DNA of 64,000 nucleotides from Rhizobiales bacterium NRL2 (lineage in GTDB: Bacteria > Pseudomonadota > Alphaproteobacteria > Minwuiales > Minwuiaceae). The stretch covers positions 2,115,001 to 2,179,000 of the forward strand of contig CP016093.1 of the NCBI GenBank assembly GCA_001664005.1. The letters are read 5' to 3'. Numbering within the stretch: position 1 is the stretch's first letter; each line of letters begins with the position of its first letter. The position numbers and the translations under genes were made by a program. The notes under the pieces are model-generated. The model was given only the letters and a program-made list of their open reading frames with translations. It was not told where the DNA came from and did no database searches. Shown here one piece after another: positions 35,993 to 44,103 of this stretch.

Positions 35993-38305
35993 ATGACCAA
36001 GTTCGGTGTCGCGCAGGCGGTCCGCCGCGTCGAGGATATCCGCTTCATCACGGGAACCGGCGAATATGCCGACGACATCCGGCTCGAGGGCCAGCTTTTC
36101 GCCGTCGTGGTCCGTTCGCCCTACGCCCATGCGAAGATCCTGTCGGTCGACGCCGACGATGCGAAGACACTGCCCGGCGTGGTCGACATCGTCACCGGGC
36201 AGGAACTGCAGGACGCCGGTGTCGGCGGTCTTCCGAGCCTCTGGCCGGTCAAGAACAAGGACGGCTCCAAGCGCGCCGAACCGCCGCACTTCGCCCTGGC
36301 GCACGACAAGGTCCGCCATGTGGGCGACGGCGTCGCCTTCGTCGTGGCGGAGAGCCTGGCGCAGGCGCGTGAGGCGGCCGAAGCGGTGATGGTCGACTAC
36401 GAGCCGCTGGACGCCGTCGCCGACGCGCGCAAGGCGAAGGAACCGGACGCGCCGCTGCTGCATGACAGCGCGCCGGGCAATCTGGTCTTCGACTTCGAGA
36501 ACGGCGACGAGGCCGGCACGAAGTCCGCATTCGACAAGGCCGCGAAAGTGGTCCGGATCGAACTGATCAATCAGCGCGTCGTCGCCAATTCCATGGAGGC
36601 GCGCACCTCGATCGCCGACTACGACGCCGAGGCCGACAAGATCACGCTCTACACCTCGACCCAGGGCGGCTGGGGCATCAAGCGCCAGCTCGCCGGCTGC
36701 CTGGGGCTCGAAGACAGCCAGGTCCGCGTGGTCACGCCGGACGTGGGCGGCGGTTTCGGCATGAAGCTGTTCTTCTATCCCGAACACATCCTGTCGGCCT
36801 ATGCCGCGCGCAAGCTGAAGAAGCCTGTGCGCTGGATCTCCGACCGGCAGGAAGCGTTCCTGACCGACACCCAGGGCCGTGACCACTGGTCCTGGGCCGA
36901 GATGGCGATCGACGAGAATGCGAAATTCCTGGGGCTCAGGGTGCATACCACCGCCAATCTGGGCGCCTATCTTTCCACCATGTCGTGCCTGATCCCGACG
37001 GCGGCGCACGCCAAGGTGCTGGCCGGCGTCTACGACATCCCGGTGATGTACTTCGACGTCCACGGCGTCATGACCAATACCACGCCTGTCGACGCCTATC
37101 GCGGCGCGGGCCGGCCGGAGGCGATCTACCTGATCGAGCGGCTGGTCAACCGGGTCGCCATGGAGACCGGCCTGGATCAGGACGAGGTGCGCCGGCGCAA
37201 TTTCATCCGGCCGGAACAGATGCCCTACAAGACCTCGACCGGCGAGACCTATGATTCGGGCGAGTTCGGGCGGCTGATGGAACGCGCGCTGGAGGAGGCC
37301 GACTGGCAGGGCTTTGCCGCCCGCAAGGCGGAGAGCGCGAAGGCCGGCCTGAAGCGCGGCCGCGGCCTCTGCTACTACATCGAGGCCACCGCCGGCATGC
37401 CCGAGGAATCGGCGGCCATCCGCTTCGATGAGGATGGCACGGTATCCGTCTTCGTGGGCACCCAGTCGAACGGCCAGGGCCACGAGACGGCCTTCACCCA
37501 GCTCATCTGCGACCGCCTGGGCATCGACGCGGAGAAGGTGAAGATCGTCATGGGCGACACCGACGCCATCCCCACGGGCGGCGGCACGGGCGGCTCCCGC
37601 TCGCTGGTCTCCACGGGCACGGCGATCCACGCCATGTCCGACGCGGTGATCGAGAAGGGCAAGGCGGCCGCGGCCCGGCATTTCGAGACCAGCGCCGTCG
37701 ATATCGAGTTCGGCGACGGCAGCTTCTCGGTCGCCGGCACGGACCGCCGCATCGACATCCTCACCCTGGCCGATGAAGCCAGGAAGATGGCGCTGGCCGG
37801 CGAGATCGAGGCGCTCGATACGCGAGAGACCGCGAAATTCAATCCGGTGACCTATCCCAATGGCTGCCATGTCTGCGAAGTCGAGGTCGATCCGGACACC
37901 GGCGTCACCCGCATCGACCGCTGGACCGTGGTCGACGATTTCGGCAACGTCGTGAACCCGTTGTTCGTCGAAAGTCAGGTCCATGGCGGCATTGCCCAGG
38001 GCGTCGGCCAGGCGATGCTGGAACACGGCTATTTCGACGAGGACGGGCAGTTGCTGGCGGGGTCCTTCATGGACTACGCCATGCCCCGCGCCTACGACCT
38101 GCCCAACTTCGACTTCCACCGCGAGGAAGTGCCCTGTAAGTCGAACATGCTTGGCACCAAGGGCTGCGGCGAAGCGGGTTGCCTTGCCGGCCCGCCGGCG
38201 CTGATCAATGCCATCATCGACGCGCTGTCGGATCTCGGCGTGACCCAGATCGACATGCCGGCGACGCCGCAGGCGGTCTGGCGCGCCATCCAGGCCGCGA
38301 AATAG
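35993..38305 (+). CDS. Molybdopterin-binding large subunit, CoxL form II / aldehyde-xanthine dehydrogenase type
   Basis: A 770-residue, apparently complete Mo hydroxylase large subunit. Aldehyde oxidase N-domain: GTGEYADDIRLEGQLFAVVV. Cofactor motifs: PDVGGGFGMKLF, active-site loop VDAYRGAGRPEAIY, GTQSNGQGHETAF, GGTGGSRSLVSTGTA, and catalytic Glu in GTKGCGEAGC. The loop AYRGAGR marks form II, not the AYxCSFR of true form-I CO dehydrogenase, so the substrate is unlikely to be CO. No FAD (CoxM) or 2Fe-2S (CoxS) subunit gene lies next to it. The maturation genes at 1-4171 are candidates to serve it, about 32 kb away (inference). Confidence 0.94.
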   Translation: MTKFGVAQAVRRVEDIRFITGTGEYADDIRLEGQLFAVVVRSPYAHAKILSVDADDAKTLPGVVDIVTGQELQDAGVGGLPSLWPVKNKDGSKRAEPPHFALAHDKVRHVGDGVAFVVAESLAQAREAAEAVMVDYEPLDAVADARKAKEPDAPLLHDSAPGNLVFDFENGDEAGTKSAFDKAAKVVRIELINQRVVANSMEARTSIADYDAEADKITLYTSTQGGWGIKRQLAGCLGLEDSQVRVVTPDVGGGFGMKLFFYPEHILSAYAARKLKKPVRWISDRQEAFLTDTQGRDHWSWAEMAIDENAKFLGLRVHTTANLGAYLSTMSCLIPTAAHAKVLAGVYDIPVMYFDVHGVMTNTTPVDAYRGAGRPEAIYLIERLVNRVAMETGLDQDEVRRRNFIRPEQMPYKTSTGETYDSGEFGRLMERALEEADWQGFAARKAESAKAGLKRGRGLCYYIEATAGMPEESAAIRFDEDGTVSVFVGTQSNGQGHETAFTQLICDRLGIDAEKVKIVMGDTDAIPTGGGTGGSRSLVSTGTAIHAMSDAVIEKGKAAAARHFETSAVDIEFGDGSFSVAGTDRRIDILTLADEARKMALAGEIEALDTRETAKFNPVTYPNGCHVCEVEVDPDTGVTRIDRWTVVDDFGNVVNPLFVESQVHGGIAQGVGQAMLEHGYFDEDGQLLAGSFMDYAMPRAYDLPNFDFHREEVPCKSNMLGTKGCGEAGCLAGPPALINAIIDALSDLGVTQIDMPATPQAVWRAIQAAK

Positions 38306-38316
38306 AGGGGGCGGCC

Positions 38317-38484
38317 TTGGCGGAGGGGGCGGATCCGGAACCGGCCGGCGACGATGAGAAGCCCCGGCCCGATCCACTCGGCCGCCGCCGGCTGGGCATG
38401 ATGTTCTTTCTGGGCGTGGTGCTCTTTCTCGTCGCACACGGCGCGTTGCGCCGATGCGCCTGGTTCGAATCGGCTGGCGGCTAG
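38317..38484 (+). CDS. Small single-pass membrane protein
   Basis: A 55-residue frame from TTG 38317, preceded by GAGGGGGC, between the CoxL-type gene (11 bases) and marC (3 bases). The product has an acidic/proline-rich head (AEGADPEPAGDDEKPRPDP), then RRRLGMMFFLGVVLFLVAHG, a single transmembrane helix, and a basic tail. Spacing and the clear helix favour a real gene; the start codon is uncertain. No family recognised. Confidence 0.5.
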   Translation: MAEGADPEPAGDDEKPRPDPLGRRRLGMMFFLGVVLFLVAHGALRRCAWFESAGG

Positions 38485-38487
38485 GCC

Positions 38488-39126
38488 ATGGAGGCCTTCG
38501 TGCCAGCGCTGGTCACGTTCTTCGTCGTGGTCGATCCGATCGGCATTGCGCCCATCTTCGCGACGCTGACCGAAGGCGCCTCGCGCCGCCACAAGACGAT
38601 CATGGCGGTCAAGGCGACCGTCGTCGCCGCCTGCATCCTGTTCGGCTTCGCCTATGGCGGTGCGTTCCTGCTGGGGGCCATGGGGATCACACTGGAAGCC
38701 TTCCGCGCCGCCGGCGGCATCCTGCTGTTCCTGATCGCGCTGGAAATGGTGTTCGAGAAGCGCAGTGAGCGGCGCGAGAAGCGCACGCACGACATGGTGG
38801 AACACCGCGGGAGCGTCGAAGAGGATATCTCCGTCTTTCCCATGGCCATTCCGATGATGGCTGGGCCCGGCGCCATCGCGACGATCATGCTCTACATGAA
38901 GGAAGCAGGGGACGCCTTCGCCGACCAGATCGCGGTGCTGGGCGCGGCTTCGGCGGTGCTGCTGATCTGCCTGGCGATCTTTCTCGCGGTCGGGCCTGTC
39001 CTGCGGTTGCTGGGCGATACGGTCGCCCAGACCATCGGCCGCATCCTGGGCGTCATCCTGGCGGCGCTGGCGGTCCAGCTCGTGTTCGACGCTGTCGCCA
39101 ACACCTTCGGCGTTGCGCCGATGTAG
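38488..39126 (+). CDS. MarC family integral membrane protein
   Basis: A 212-residue protein with six hydrophobic helices and the MarC signature: FFVVVDPIGIAPIFATLTEG near the N-terminus, FPMAIPMMAGPGAIATIM in the middle and RILGVILAALAVQLVFDAV at the end. MarC proteins were once called multiple-antibiotic-resistance proteins; no transport activity is proven. Begins 3 bases after the small membrane protein gene. Confidence 0.94.
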   Translation: MEAFVPALVTFFVVVDPIGIAPIFATLTEGASRRHKTIMAVKATVVAACILFGFAYGGAFLLGAMGITLEAFRAAGGILLFLIALEMVFEKRSERREKRTHDMVEHRGSVEEDISVFPMAIPMMAGPGAIATIMLYMKEAGDAFADQIAVLGAASAVLLICLAIFLAVGPVLRLLGDTVAQTIGRILGVILAALAVQLVFDAVANTFGVAPM

Positions 39127-39214
39127 CTGCAGCCCGTGACGCGCGCCACAGCGGCGGCGCGTCCGATCGGGCTATGATCCGAGTTCAGTCGGCCGAACCT
39201 GGAGTGCGGAGGTC

Positions 39215-39439
39215 ATGGAGCTGGGCATCGACGCCATTCTCGTCATCGCCGCGCTGGCCGGGGGCGGCCTGCTCTGCGGGGTCGCGGTCATGCGGCGGCG
39301 GGCGGCGCGGGAGCGGCGGCTGCAGCGCGAAATGCGCTCGCCGGAGCATCAGTTCCGCCAGATCATCGAGCATTTCAACAGGCTGGATCAGTCGCTCGCC
39401 GCCGACAGCGTGCCCGGCGGACGGGACAGACGGAGCTGA
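39215..39439 (+). CDS. Small N-terminally anchored protein of unknown function
   Basis: A 74-residue protein: a membrane helix at residues about 5-26 (IDAILVIAALAGGGLLCGVAV), then a basic, charged cytoplasmic tail rich in Arg and Gln that is probably helical (RERRLQREMRSPEHQFRQII). GGAGG just ahead of ATG 39215 supports the start. A TATGAT at 39173 could be its -10. No family recognised. Confidence 0.65.
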   Translation: MELGIDAILVIAALAGGGLLCGVAVMRRRAARERRLQREMRSPEHQFRQIIEHFNRLDQSLAADSVPGGRDRRS

Positions 39440-39460
39440 CCGGAAGACGCCGCCCCCCCG

Positions 39461-40144
39461 TCAGCGGGCGTCGTGGAAGATCACGCCCAGCGTGCGGCGG
39501 TGGCCCGAGCGCAGCGTCGAGACGCCATGGCGCATGGTGACCCGGGAATAGCCGTTCTTCGAGGGCACGGGCCGCTGGTTGACCGCGAACAGCACGGCGT
39601 CGCCCTGCCTGAGCGAGATCACCTCCGCCCGGTTCTGCTTGCGCGCCTGGGTTTCCGTCAGCACGAACTCGCCGCCCTCGAATTCGGCCGGATCGGTGAG
39701 CAGCACCGCCATCTGAACGGGAAAATGCATCTCGCCATAGAGATCCTGGTGCAGGCGGTTGTAATCGCCGGGGCCGTAACTCAGCACCAGCGGTGTCGGC
39801 CGCGTCTGTCCCGCCGCGTGGCACTGTTCGACGTAGTCCGCATGCGCTGCCGGGAAGCGGGATTCCCAGCCGAGCCGTTCGGCCCAGAGATTGGCCAGCG
39901 GGGCGAGTTCGGGATAGACGCTTTCCCTGAGACGCTGGACAGGGACGGGCAGGGGATAGCGGAAGTACTTGTACTCGCCCTCGCCGAAGGAATGGCGGCG
40001 CATGACCACGCGGCTGCGATAGAGCCCGTCGTCGGCATAGCCGCCAGCGATCGCCGCGCAGGTCCGGGGGTCCAGCATTTCCGGGGCGACGGCGAAGCCG
40101 CGATCGTCGATCTGCCTGCGGATCGCTTCCCAGTCCCGGCTCAT
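39461..40144 (-). CDS. 2-oxoglutarate/Fe(II)-dependent dioxygenase
   Basis: A 227-residue protein. Iron-binding HxD in YNRLHQDLYGEMHFPVQM, a distal His in SRVTMRHGVSTLRSG, and a downstream Arg in HRRTLGVIFHDA to bind 2-oxoglutarate. DPAEFEGGEFVLTE is typical of the prolyl-4-hydroxylase-like branch. ATG 40144 overlaps the stop of the EamA gene (ATGA). Substrate unknown; could be protein hydroxylation or alkylation-damage repair. Confidence 0.87.
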   Translation of the reverse strand: MSRDWEAIRRQIDDRGFAVAPEMLDPRTCAAIAGGYADDGLYRSRVVMRRHSFGEGEYKYFRYPLPVPVQRLRESVYPELAPLANLWAERLGWESRFPAAHADYVEQCHAAGQTRPTPLVLSYGPGDYNRLHQDLYGEMHFPVQMAVLLTDPAEFEGGEFVLTETQARKQNRAEVISLRQGDAVLFAVNQRPVPSKNGYSRVTMRHGVSTLRSGHRRTLGVIFHDAR

Positions 40145-41049
40145 GCCGTCCGCCTCCGGGCGAAGCGCAGCAGCCGGCCGTCGACGCAGGCCAGGCCGGC
40201 GAAGATCAGGGCCAGCCCGCCGAGAGCGGTGGGCGCCAGGCTTTCGTCCAGGAAGACCACGCCCAGGAAGATGGCGCTGGGCGGGATCAGGAAGGTCGTC
40301 AAAAGCAGATTCGTCGCGCCCGCCGTCGCCAGGATGCGGAAATAGAGGATATAGGCGATGCCGGTGCCGGCGACGCCCAGCGCCACCCAGGCGGCGAGCG
40401 GCGCGAGGGAGGGCAGGGCCGCTGGCGCGCCCTCGGCGAGAAGCGCCACGGGCAACATGATCGCCGTCGACATGGTGAGCATGCCGGCCGCGGCGACCGG
40501 CGGCGCGAAACGGCTCAGCCGCCGCCCGAACGCGCCCGCGAACGCGTAGGAGACGGCGGCGCCCACGACCGCGAGTTGCCCCAGAAGGCCGTCGCTCAGC
40601 CCCGTCAGCGCCTCCGGCCCGATCAGCAGGGCCACGCCGGCGAGGCCGAAGATGACGCCCGCGGCCTTTCCCGGCGTCGCCCGTTCGTCGGCCAGAAGCA
40701 GATGCGCGACCAGGATGGCGAAGATCGGCGTGGTCGCGTTCAGGATCGAGGCCAGACCCGAGGTGATGTGCTGCTGGCCCCAGAAGATCAGGCAGAAGGG
40801 GATGGCGTTGTTCAGCAGGCCCATGAGCGCCAGATCGCGCCAGTCGTGCCAGCCCTGCGGCCGCCTGGCGCCAATCGCCAGCACCACGAGCCACAGCACC
40901 GCCGCGCCCATGGCGACGCGCCCCAGCACCAGTGTCAGGGGGCCGACCTCTCTCAGGGCGATCTCGACGAAGAAGAATGTCGAGCCCCAGATGAGCGACA
41001 GCCCGGCGAGCAGTCCCCATTCCGTCGCGCCCATCGATCTCACCGCCAT
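40141..41049 (-). CDS. EamA/DMT-family transporter
   Basis: A 302-residue membrane protein with about ten helices: GLLAGLSLIWGSTFFFVEIAL at the N-terminus, RVAMGAAVLWLVVLAIGA, and second-half EamA region TFLIPPSAIFLGVVFLDESL. ATG 41049 has GGGGACG upstream; an ATG 15 bases later is also possible. Exports or imports an unknown metabolite. Coupled to the 2OG oxygenase and divergent from the acyl-CoA dehydrogenase. Confidence 0.92.
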   Translation of the reverse strand: MAVRSMGATEWGLLAGLSLIWGSTFFFVEIALREVGPLTLVLGRVAMGAAVLWLVVLAIGARRPQGWHDWRDLALMGLLNNAIPFCLIFWGQQHITSGLASILNATTPIFAILVAHLLLADERATPGKAAGVIFGLAGVALLIGPEALTGLSDGLLGQLAVVGAAVSYAFAGAFGRRLSRFAPPVAAAGMLTMSTAIMLPVALLAEGAPAALPSLAPLAAWVALGVAGTGIAYILYFRILATAGATNLLLTTFLIPPSAIFLGVVFLDESLAPTALGGLALIFAGLACVDGRLLRFARRRTA

Positions 41050-41130
41050 TGCGTCCCCGCGTTCTTCGTGCCGTTGCGGCCCCTGACATAGCGCGGGCAT
41101 CGGAACTTCGCCTCCCGGAATTTGCGCCGG

Positions 41131-41158
41131 TTGCCGGGGCCGTTGGTTGGCCTAGACT
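41131..41158 (+). promoter_or_regulatory. Candidate promoter of the acyl-CoA dehydrogenase
   Basis: TTGCCG and TAGACT separated by 16 bases; transcription start near 41165, just before GGGGAGG and ATG 41181. Lies in the divergent gap with the EamA gene. Confidence 0.4.
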
Positions 41159-41180
41159 GCGCGACGGGGAGGACGCGACC

Positions 41181-42419
41181 ATGGATTTCAACATACCCGA
41201 CGACATCCGCGACTATCTGGCGGTGCTGGACGACTTCATCGAGAAGGAGATCAAGCCGCTGGAGGAGGAGAACATCCGGTTCTTCGACCACCGCCGCGAA
41301 TACGAGCGGACGGACTGGGAAAACGGCGGCCGGCCGAAGGAGGAGTGGGAAGAGCTGCTGGCGGAGATGAAGCGCCGCGCCGACAGGGCCGGCCATCTGC
41401 GCTGGGCCCTGCCGAAGGACGTCGGCGGCTCCGGCGGCTCCAATCTCGGCATGGCGATCATCCGCGAGCACCTGGCTCACAAGGGGCTGGGGCTGCACAA
41501 CGATCTGCAGAACGAAAGCTCGATCGTCGGCAACTTCCCCGTGGTCCACATCTTCCGGGCCGTCGGCACGCCCGAACAAAGGGAAGAGTTCATCGAGGAC
41601 ATGATCACGGGCCGCAAGCGCGTCGCCTTCGGCGTCACCGAGCCCAATCACGGCTCCGACGCGACCTTCATGGAGACGGAAGCGAAGCGCGACGGCGGCG
41701 ACTGGGTGATCAACGGGACCAAGCGCTGGAACTCCGGCATGTCGAACGCGTCGCACGACGTCGTCTTCGCCCGGACCTCCGGCCAGCCCGGCGAGCCCAT
41801 GGGCATCACCGCCTTCATCGTCCCCTGCGAGACGCCGGGCGTCGACGTCGCCTACATGCACTGGACCTTCAACATGCCCTCCGACCACGCGGAGGTGCAC
41901 TTCCGCGACGTGCGCGTGCCCGACAGCGCGATCCTGCACGAGGAGGGGCGCGGCCTGGAGTGCATGCAGGCATTCTTCCACGAGAACCGTATCCGCCAGG
42001 CCGCCTCCAGCCTCGGCGCCGGGCAGTACTGCGTCGACGAGGCGGTGAAATGGGCCAACAAGCGCGTCACCTGGGGCCAGCCGCTGTCGCGCAACCAGGC
42101 CATCCAGTGGCCGCTGGCCGAACTCAACACCGAGGCGGAGATGCTGCGCGGGCTGGTCTACAAGTCGGCCTGGCATCTGGACCAGCAGGACCACATGGCG
42201 GTGACCCACTGGGTGGCCATGGCCAACTACCGCGCCAACCGCTTCGTCTGCGAGGCCGCCGACCGGGCGATGCAGGTGCATGGCGGCATGGGCTATACAC
42301 GCTACAAGCCCTTCGAGCATATCTACCGCCACCATCGCCGCTACCGCATCACCGAAGGCACCGAGGAGATCCAGATCCGCAAGGTCGCCTCGGACCTGTT
42401 CAAGAAGTTCAGGGAGTAG
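41181..42419 (+). CDS. Acyl-CoA dehydrogenase family protein
   Basis: A 412-residue flavoprotein from ATG 41181. Family motifs: AFGVTEPNHGSDATFMETEA, DWVINGTKRWNSGM, HFRDVRVPDSAILHEEGRG, RVTWGQPLSRNQAIQWPLAE, QVHGGMGYTRYKPFEHIYR and RITEGTEEIQIRK. It oxidises an acyl-CoA to the enoyl-CoA. The sequence resembles the long ACAD10/11-like branch. Monocistronic; converges on the CoA ligase across a repeat element. Confidence 0.93.
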   Translation: MDFNIPDDIRDYLAVLDDFIEKEIKPLEEENIRFFDHRREYERTDWENGGRPKEEWEELLAEMKRRADRAGHLRWALPKDVGGSGGSNLGMAIIREHLAHKGLGLHNDLQNESSIVGNFPVVHIFRAVGTPEQREEFIEDMITGRKRVAFGVTEPNHGSDATFMETEAKRDGGDWVINGTKRWNSGMSNASHDVVFARTSGQPGEPMGITAFIVPCETPGVDVAYMHWTFNMPSDHAEVHFRDVRVPDSAILHEEGRGLECMQAFFHENRIRQAASSLGAGQYCVDEAVKWANKRVTWGQPLSRNQAIQWPLAELNTEAEMLRGLVYKSAWHLDQQDHMAVTHWVAMANYRANRFVCEAADRAMQVHGGMGYTRYKPFEHIYRHHRRYRITEGTEEIQIRKVASDLFKKFRE

Positions 42420-42432
42420 ATTCGGCTCCAGG

Positions 42433-42535
42433 TGTCATCCCCGTTCGAGCGTAGCGAGACGCGGGGATCGGGTGAGGCAAAACTCGGGCGTCCCTTGGCC
42501 CCGATGCCCGCGTCCCTTCGGGAGCGGGCATGACA
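42433..42535. repeat. REP-like intergenic element with two hairpins
   Basis: Lies in the 131 bases between two convergent stop codons. Its ends are inverted repeats (TGTCAT at 42433 and ATGACA at 42530, extended imperfectly inward). It holds two stems: ATCCCCG (42437) with CGGGGAT (42462), and ATGCCCGC (42504) with GCGGGCAT (42524) around a CCCTTCGGG core. This architecture is typical of dispersed intergenic repeats in alphaproteobacteria, and it could stop transcription from both sides. I saw no second copy in the window by eye. Confidence 0.6.
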
Positions 42536-42550
42536 GGAGCTCGAGTACCG

Positions 42551-44068
42551 CTACCCCGCTAGCCCGAGCTTTTCCGCCAGCCCGATGCGTTGCAGCTTGC
42601 CGGTGGCGCCCTTCGGGATTTCCTCCAGGATCAGCACCTTGCGCGGTACCTTGAAGTCCGCCAGACGCTTCGCGGCGAAGTCGCGGATGGCGCGTTCGTC
42701 CGCCTCCTGGCCCTCGCGGAGGACGACGGCGGCTGCAACCTCCTCGCCCAGCTTCGCGTGCGGCATGGCGAAGGTGACGGCCTGGGCCACCGCCGGGTGG
42801 TCCATCAGCACCTCGTCGACCTCGCGCGGCGAGATCTTCTCGCCGCCGCGGTTGATGATCTCCTTCAGCCGGCCGGTGATGGTCAGATAGCCTTCCGTGT
42901 CGAGCACGCCCTGGTCGCCGGTGCGGAACCAGCCATTGGTGAAGTTCTCGGCATTGGCCTTGGGGTTGTTTTCGTAGCCGGCAGTGACGTTCGGTCCCTT
43001 GATCACCACCTCGCCGGTCGCGCCGTGCCCCAGCAGATTGCCGTCCGGGTCCATGATGCCGACCTCCGGCCCGGCGGCGACGCCCACGGTGCCCGGCTTG
43101 CGCGCGGCGGGCGGCAGCGGGTTGGAGGCCATCTGGTGGGCCGCCTCGGTCATGCCGTAGCTTTCGATGACGGGGCAGCCGAAGGTCGCTTCCAGCTCCG
43201 CCATCACCTGCGGCGGCAGGGAGGAGGACGACGAGCGGATCAGCCGGAAGGGGTGCGCCTCGATGACCTCCGCATTGCGGCCGGCGCGGCCCAGGATCGC
43301 CTGGTGCATGGTCGGCACGGCGGTGTACCAGCTGGGCTTCGCCGTCTCGACCCAGTTGAAGAAGCGGAGCGCGTTGAAGCCTGGGCTGCACCAGACGCTG
43401 CCGCCCGCGGCGACCGAGGACAGCACCGCCGCGATCAGGCCGTGGATGTGGAACAGCGGCATGATGTTGAGGCAGCGGTCCTCGGCCTTCAGCGCGATGG
43501 CGTTGGCGATGTGGCGGGCGCTGGCGACGACGTTGCGCTGGCTGAGCGGCACGATCTTGGGCCGGGAGGTGGTGCCCGACGTGTGCAGCACGAGCGCCAC
43601 GTCGTCCGGTCCCGCCGGCCCGGGATTCGCGGGCGTGCCTTCGATCCCGCCGGCCAGGTGGAACAGCCCGGCCGCTTCGTTGCGCCGCGGCGACAGGCGC
43701 AGGACCGGGATGTTCCGCTTCTCCGCCACGCCCAGCGCATCGCCGTCATAGTCGTCGGGCACGACCAGCGCTTTCGCGTTCAGGTCGGAGAGGTAGAAGT
43801 CGTACTCGTCCGCCCGGTAGGCTGGGTTGAGCGGCGCTGTGGTCGCGCCGCAGGCGATCGTGAGGAACGCCGTCGCCATCTCCGGCCCGTTCGGCAGCAC
43901 GATCGCCACCCGGTCGCCGCGGCCGATGCCGAACCCGTTCAGGGTGGCCACGACCTCGTCGGCGAAGGCGCCGAGAGCCTCGTGGGTCATGTCGGGCCGG
44001 TTCTCGCCGCCGATGGCGGGGGCGGCGGCGTTGCCGGTCTCCAGCAGGGCGCGGACGGTGTCGGTCAT
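42551..44068 (-). CDS. Acyl-CoA synthetase, oxalyl-CoA synthetase (AAE3/Pcs60)-like
   Basis: A 505-residue adenylate-forming ligase starting at ATG 44068, with AGGGAGG upstream. P-loop LVLHTSGTTSRPKIVPLSQR, SYGMTEAAHQMASNPLPP, GWFRTGDQG, GRLKEIINRGGEKISP and catalytic Lys in PKGATGKLQR. Block by block it resembles plant and yeast oxalate-CoA ligase (LPLFHVHGL-equivalent MPLFHIHGLIAAVLSSVAAG; WYTAVPTMHQAIL). Medium-chain or other acids remain possible. It lies 34 bases after the GlpD-like gene, with an 18-base perfect palindrome between them. Confidence 0.9.
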   Translation of the reverse strand: MTDTVRALLETGNAAAPAIGGENRPDMTHEALGAFADEVVATLNGFGIGRGDRVAIVLPNGPEMATAFLTIACGATTAPLNPAYRADEYDFYLSDLNAKALVVPDDYDGDALGVAEKRNIPVLRLSPRRNEAAGLFHLAGGIEGTPANPGPAGPDDVALVLHTSGTTSRPKIVPLSQRNVVASARHIANAIALKAEDRCLNIMPLFHIHGLIAAVLSSVAAGGSVWCSPGFNALRFFNWVETAKPSWYTAVPTMHQAILGRAGRNAEVIEAHPFRLIRSSSSSLPPQVMAELEATFGCPVIESYGMTEAAHQMASNPLPPAARKPGTVGVAAGPEVGIMDPDGNLLGHGATGEVVIKGPNVTAGYENNPKANAENFTNGWFRTGDQGVLDTEGYLTITGRLKEIINRGGEKISPREVDEVLMDHPAVAQAVTFAMPHAKLGEEVAAAVVLREGQEADERAIRDFAAKRLADFKVPRKVLILEEIPKGATGKLQRIGLAEKLGLAG

Positions 44069-44085
44069 GTCGGGCGGCCTCCCTC

Positions 44086-44103
44086 GGTGTTGCATGCAAC
44101 ACC
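44086..44103. promoter_or_regulatory. Perfect 18-bp palindrome, candidate operator
   Basis: GGTGTTGCATGCAACACC reads identically on both strands. It spans the gap between the GlpD-like stop codon and the CoA ligase gene, 17 bases upstream of the ligase ATG and just ahead of its Shine-Dalgarno. Size and symmetry fit a dimeric repressor site (GntR, TetR or LacI type); as RNA it could also fold into a hairpin. Confidence 0.5.

Noticed and set aside
35993-38305. True CO dehydrogenase large subunit
   Set aside because: The active-site loop is AYRGAGR (form II), not the AYxCSFR motif of form-I enzymes, and CoxM/CoxS are absent.
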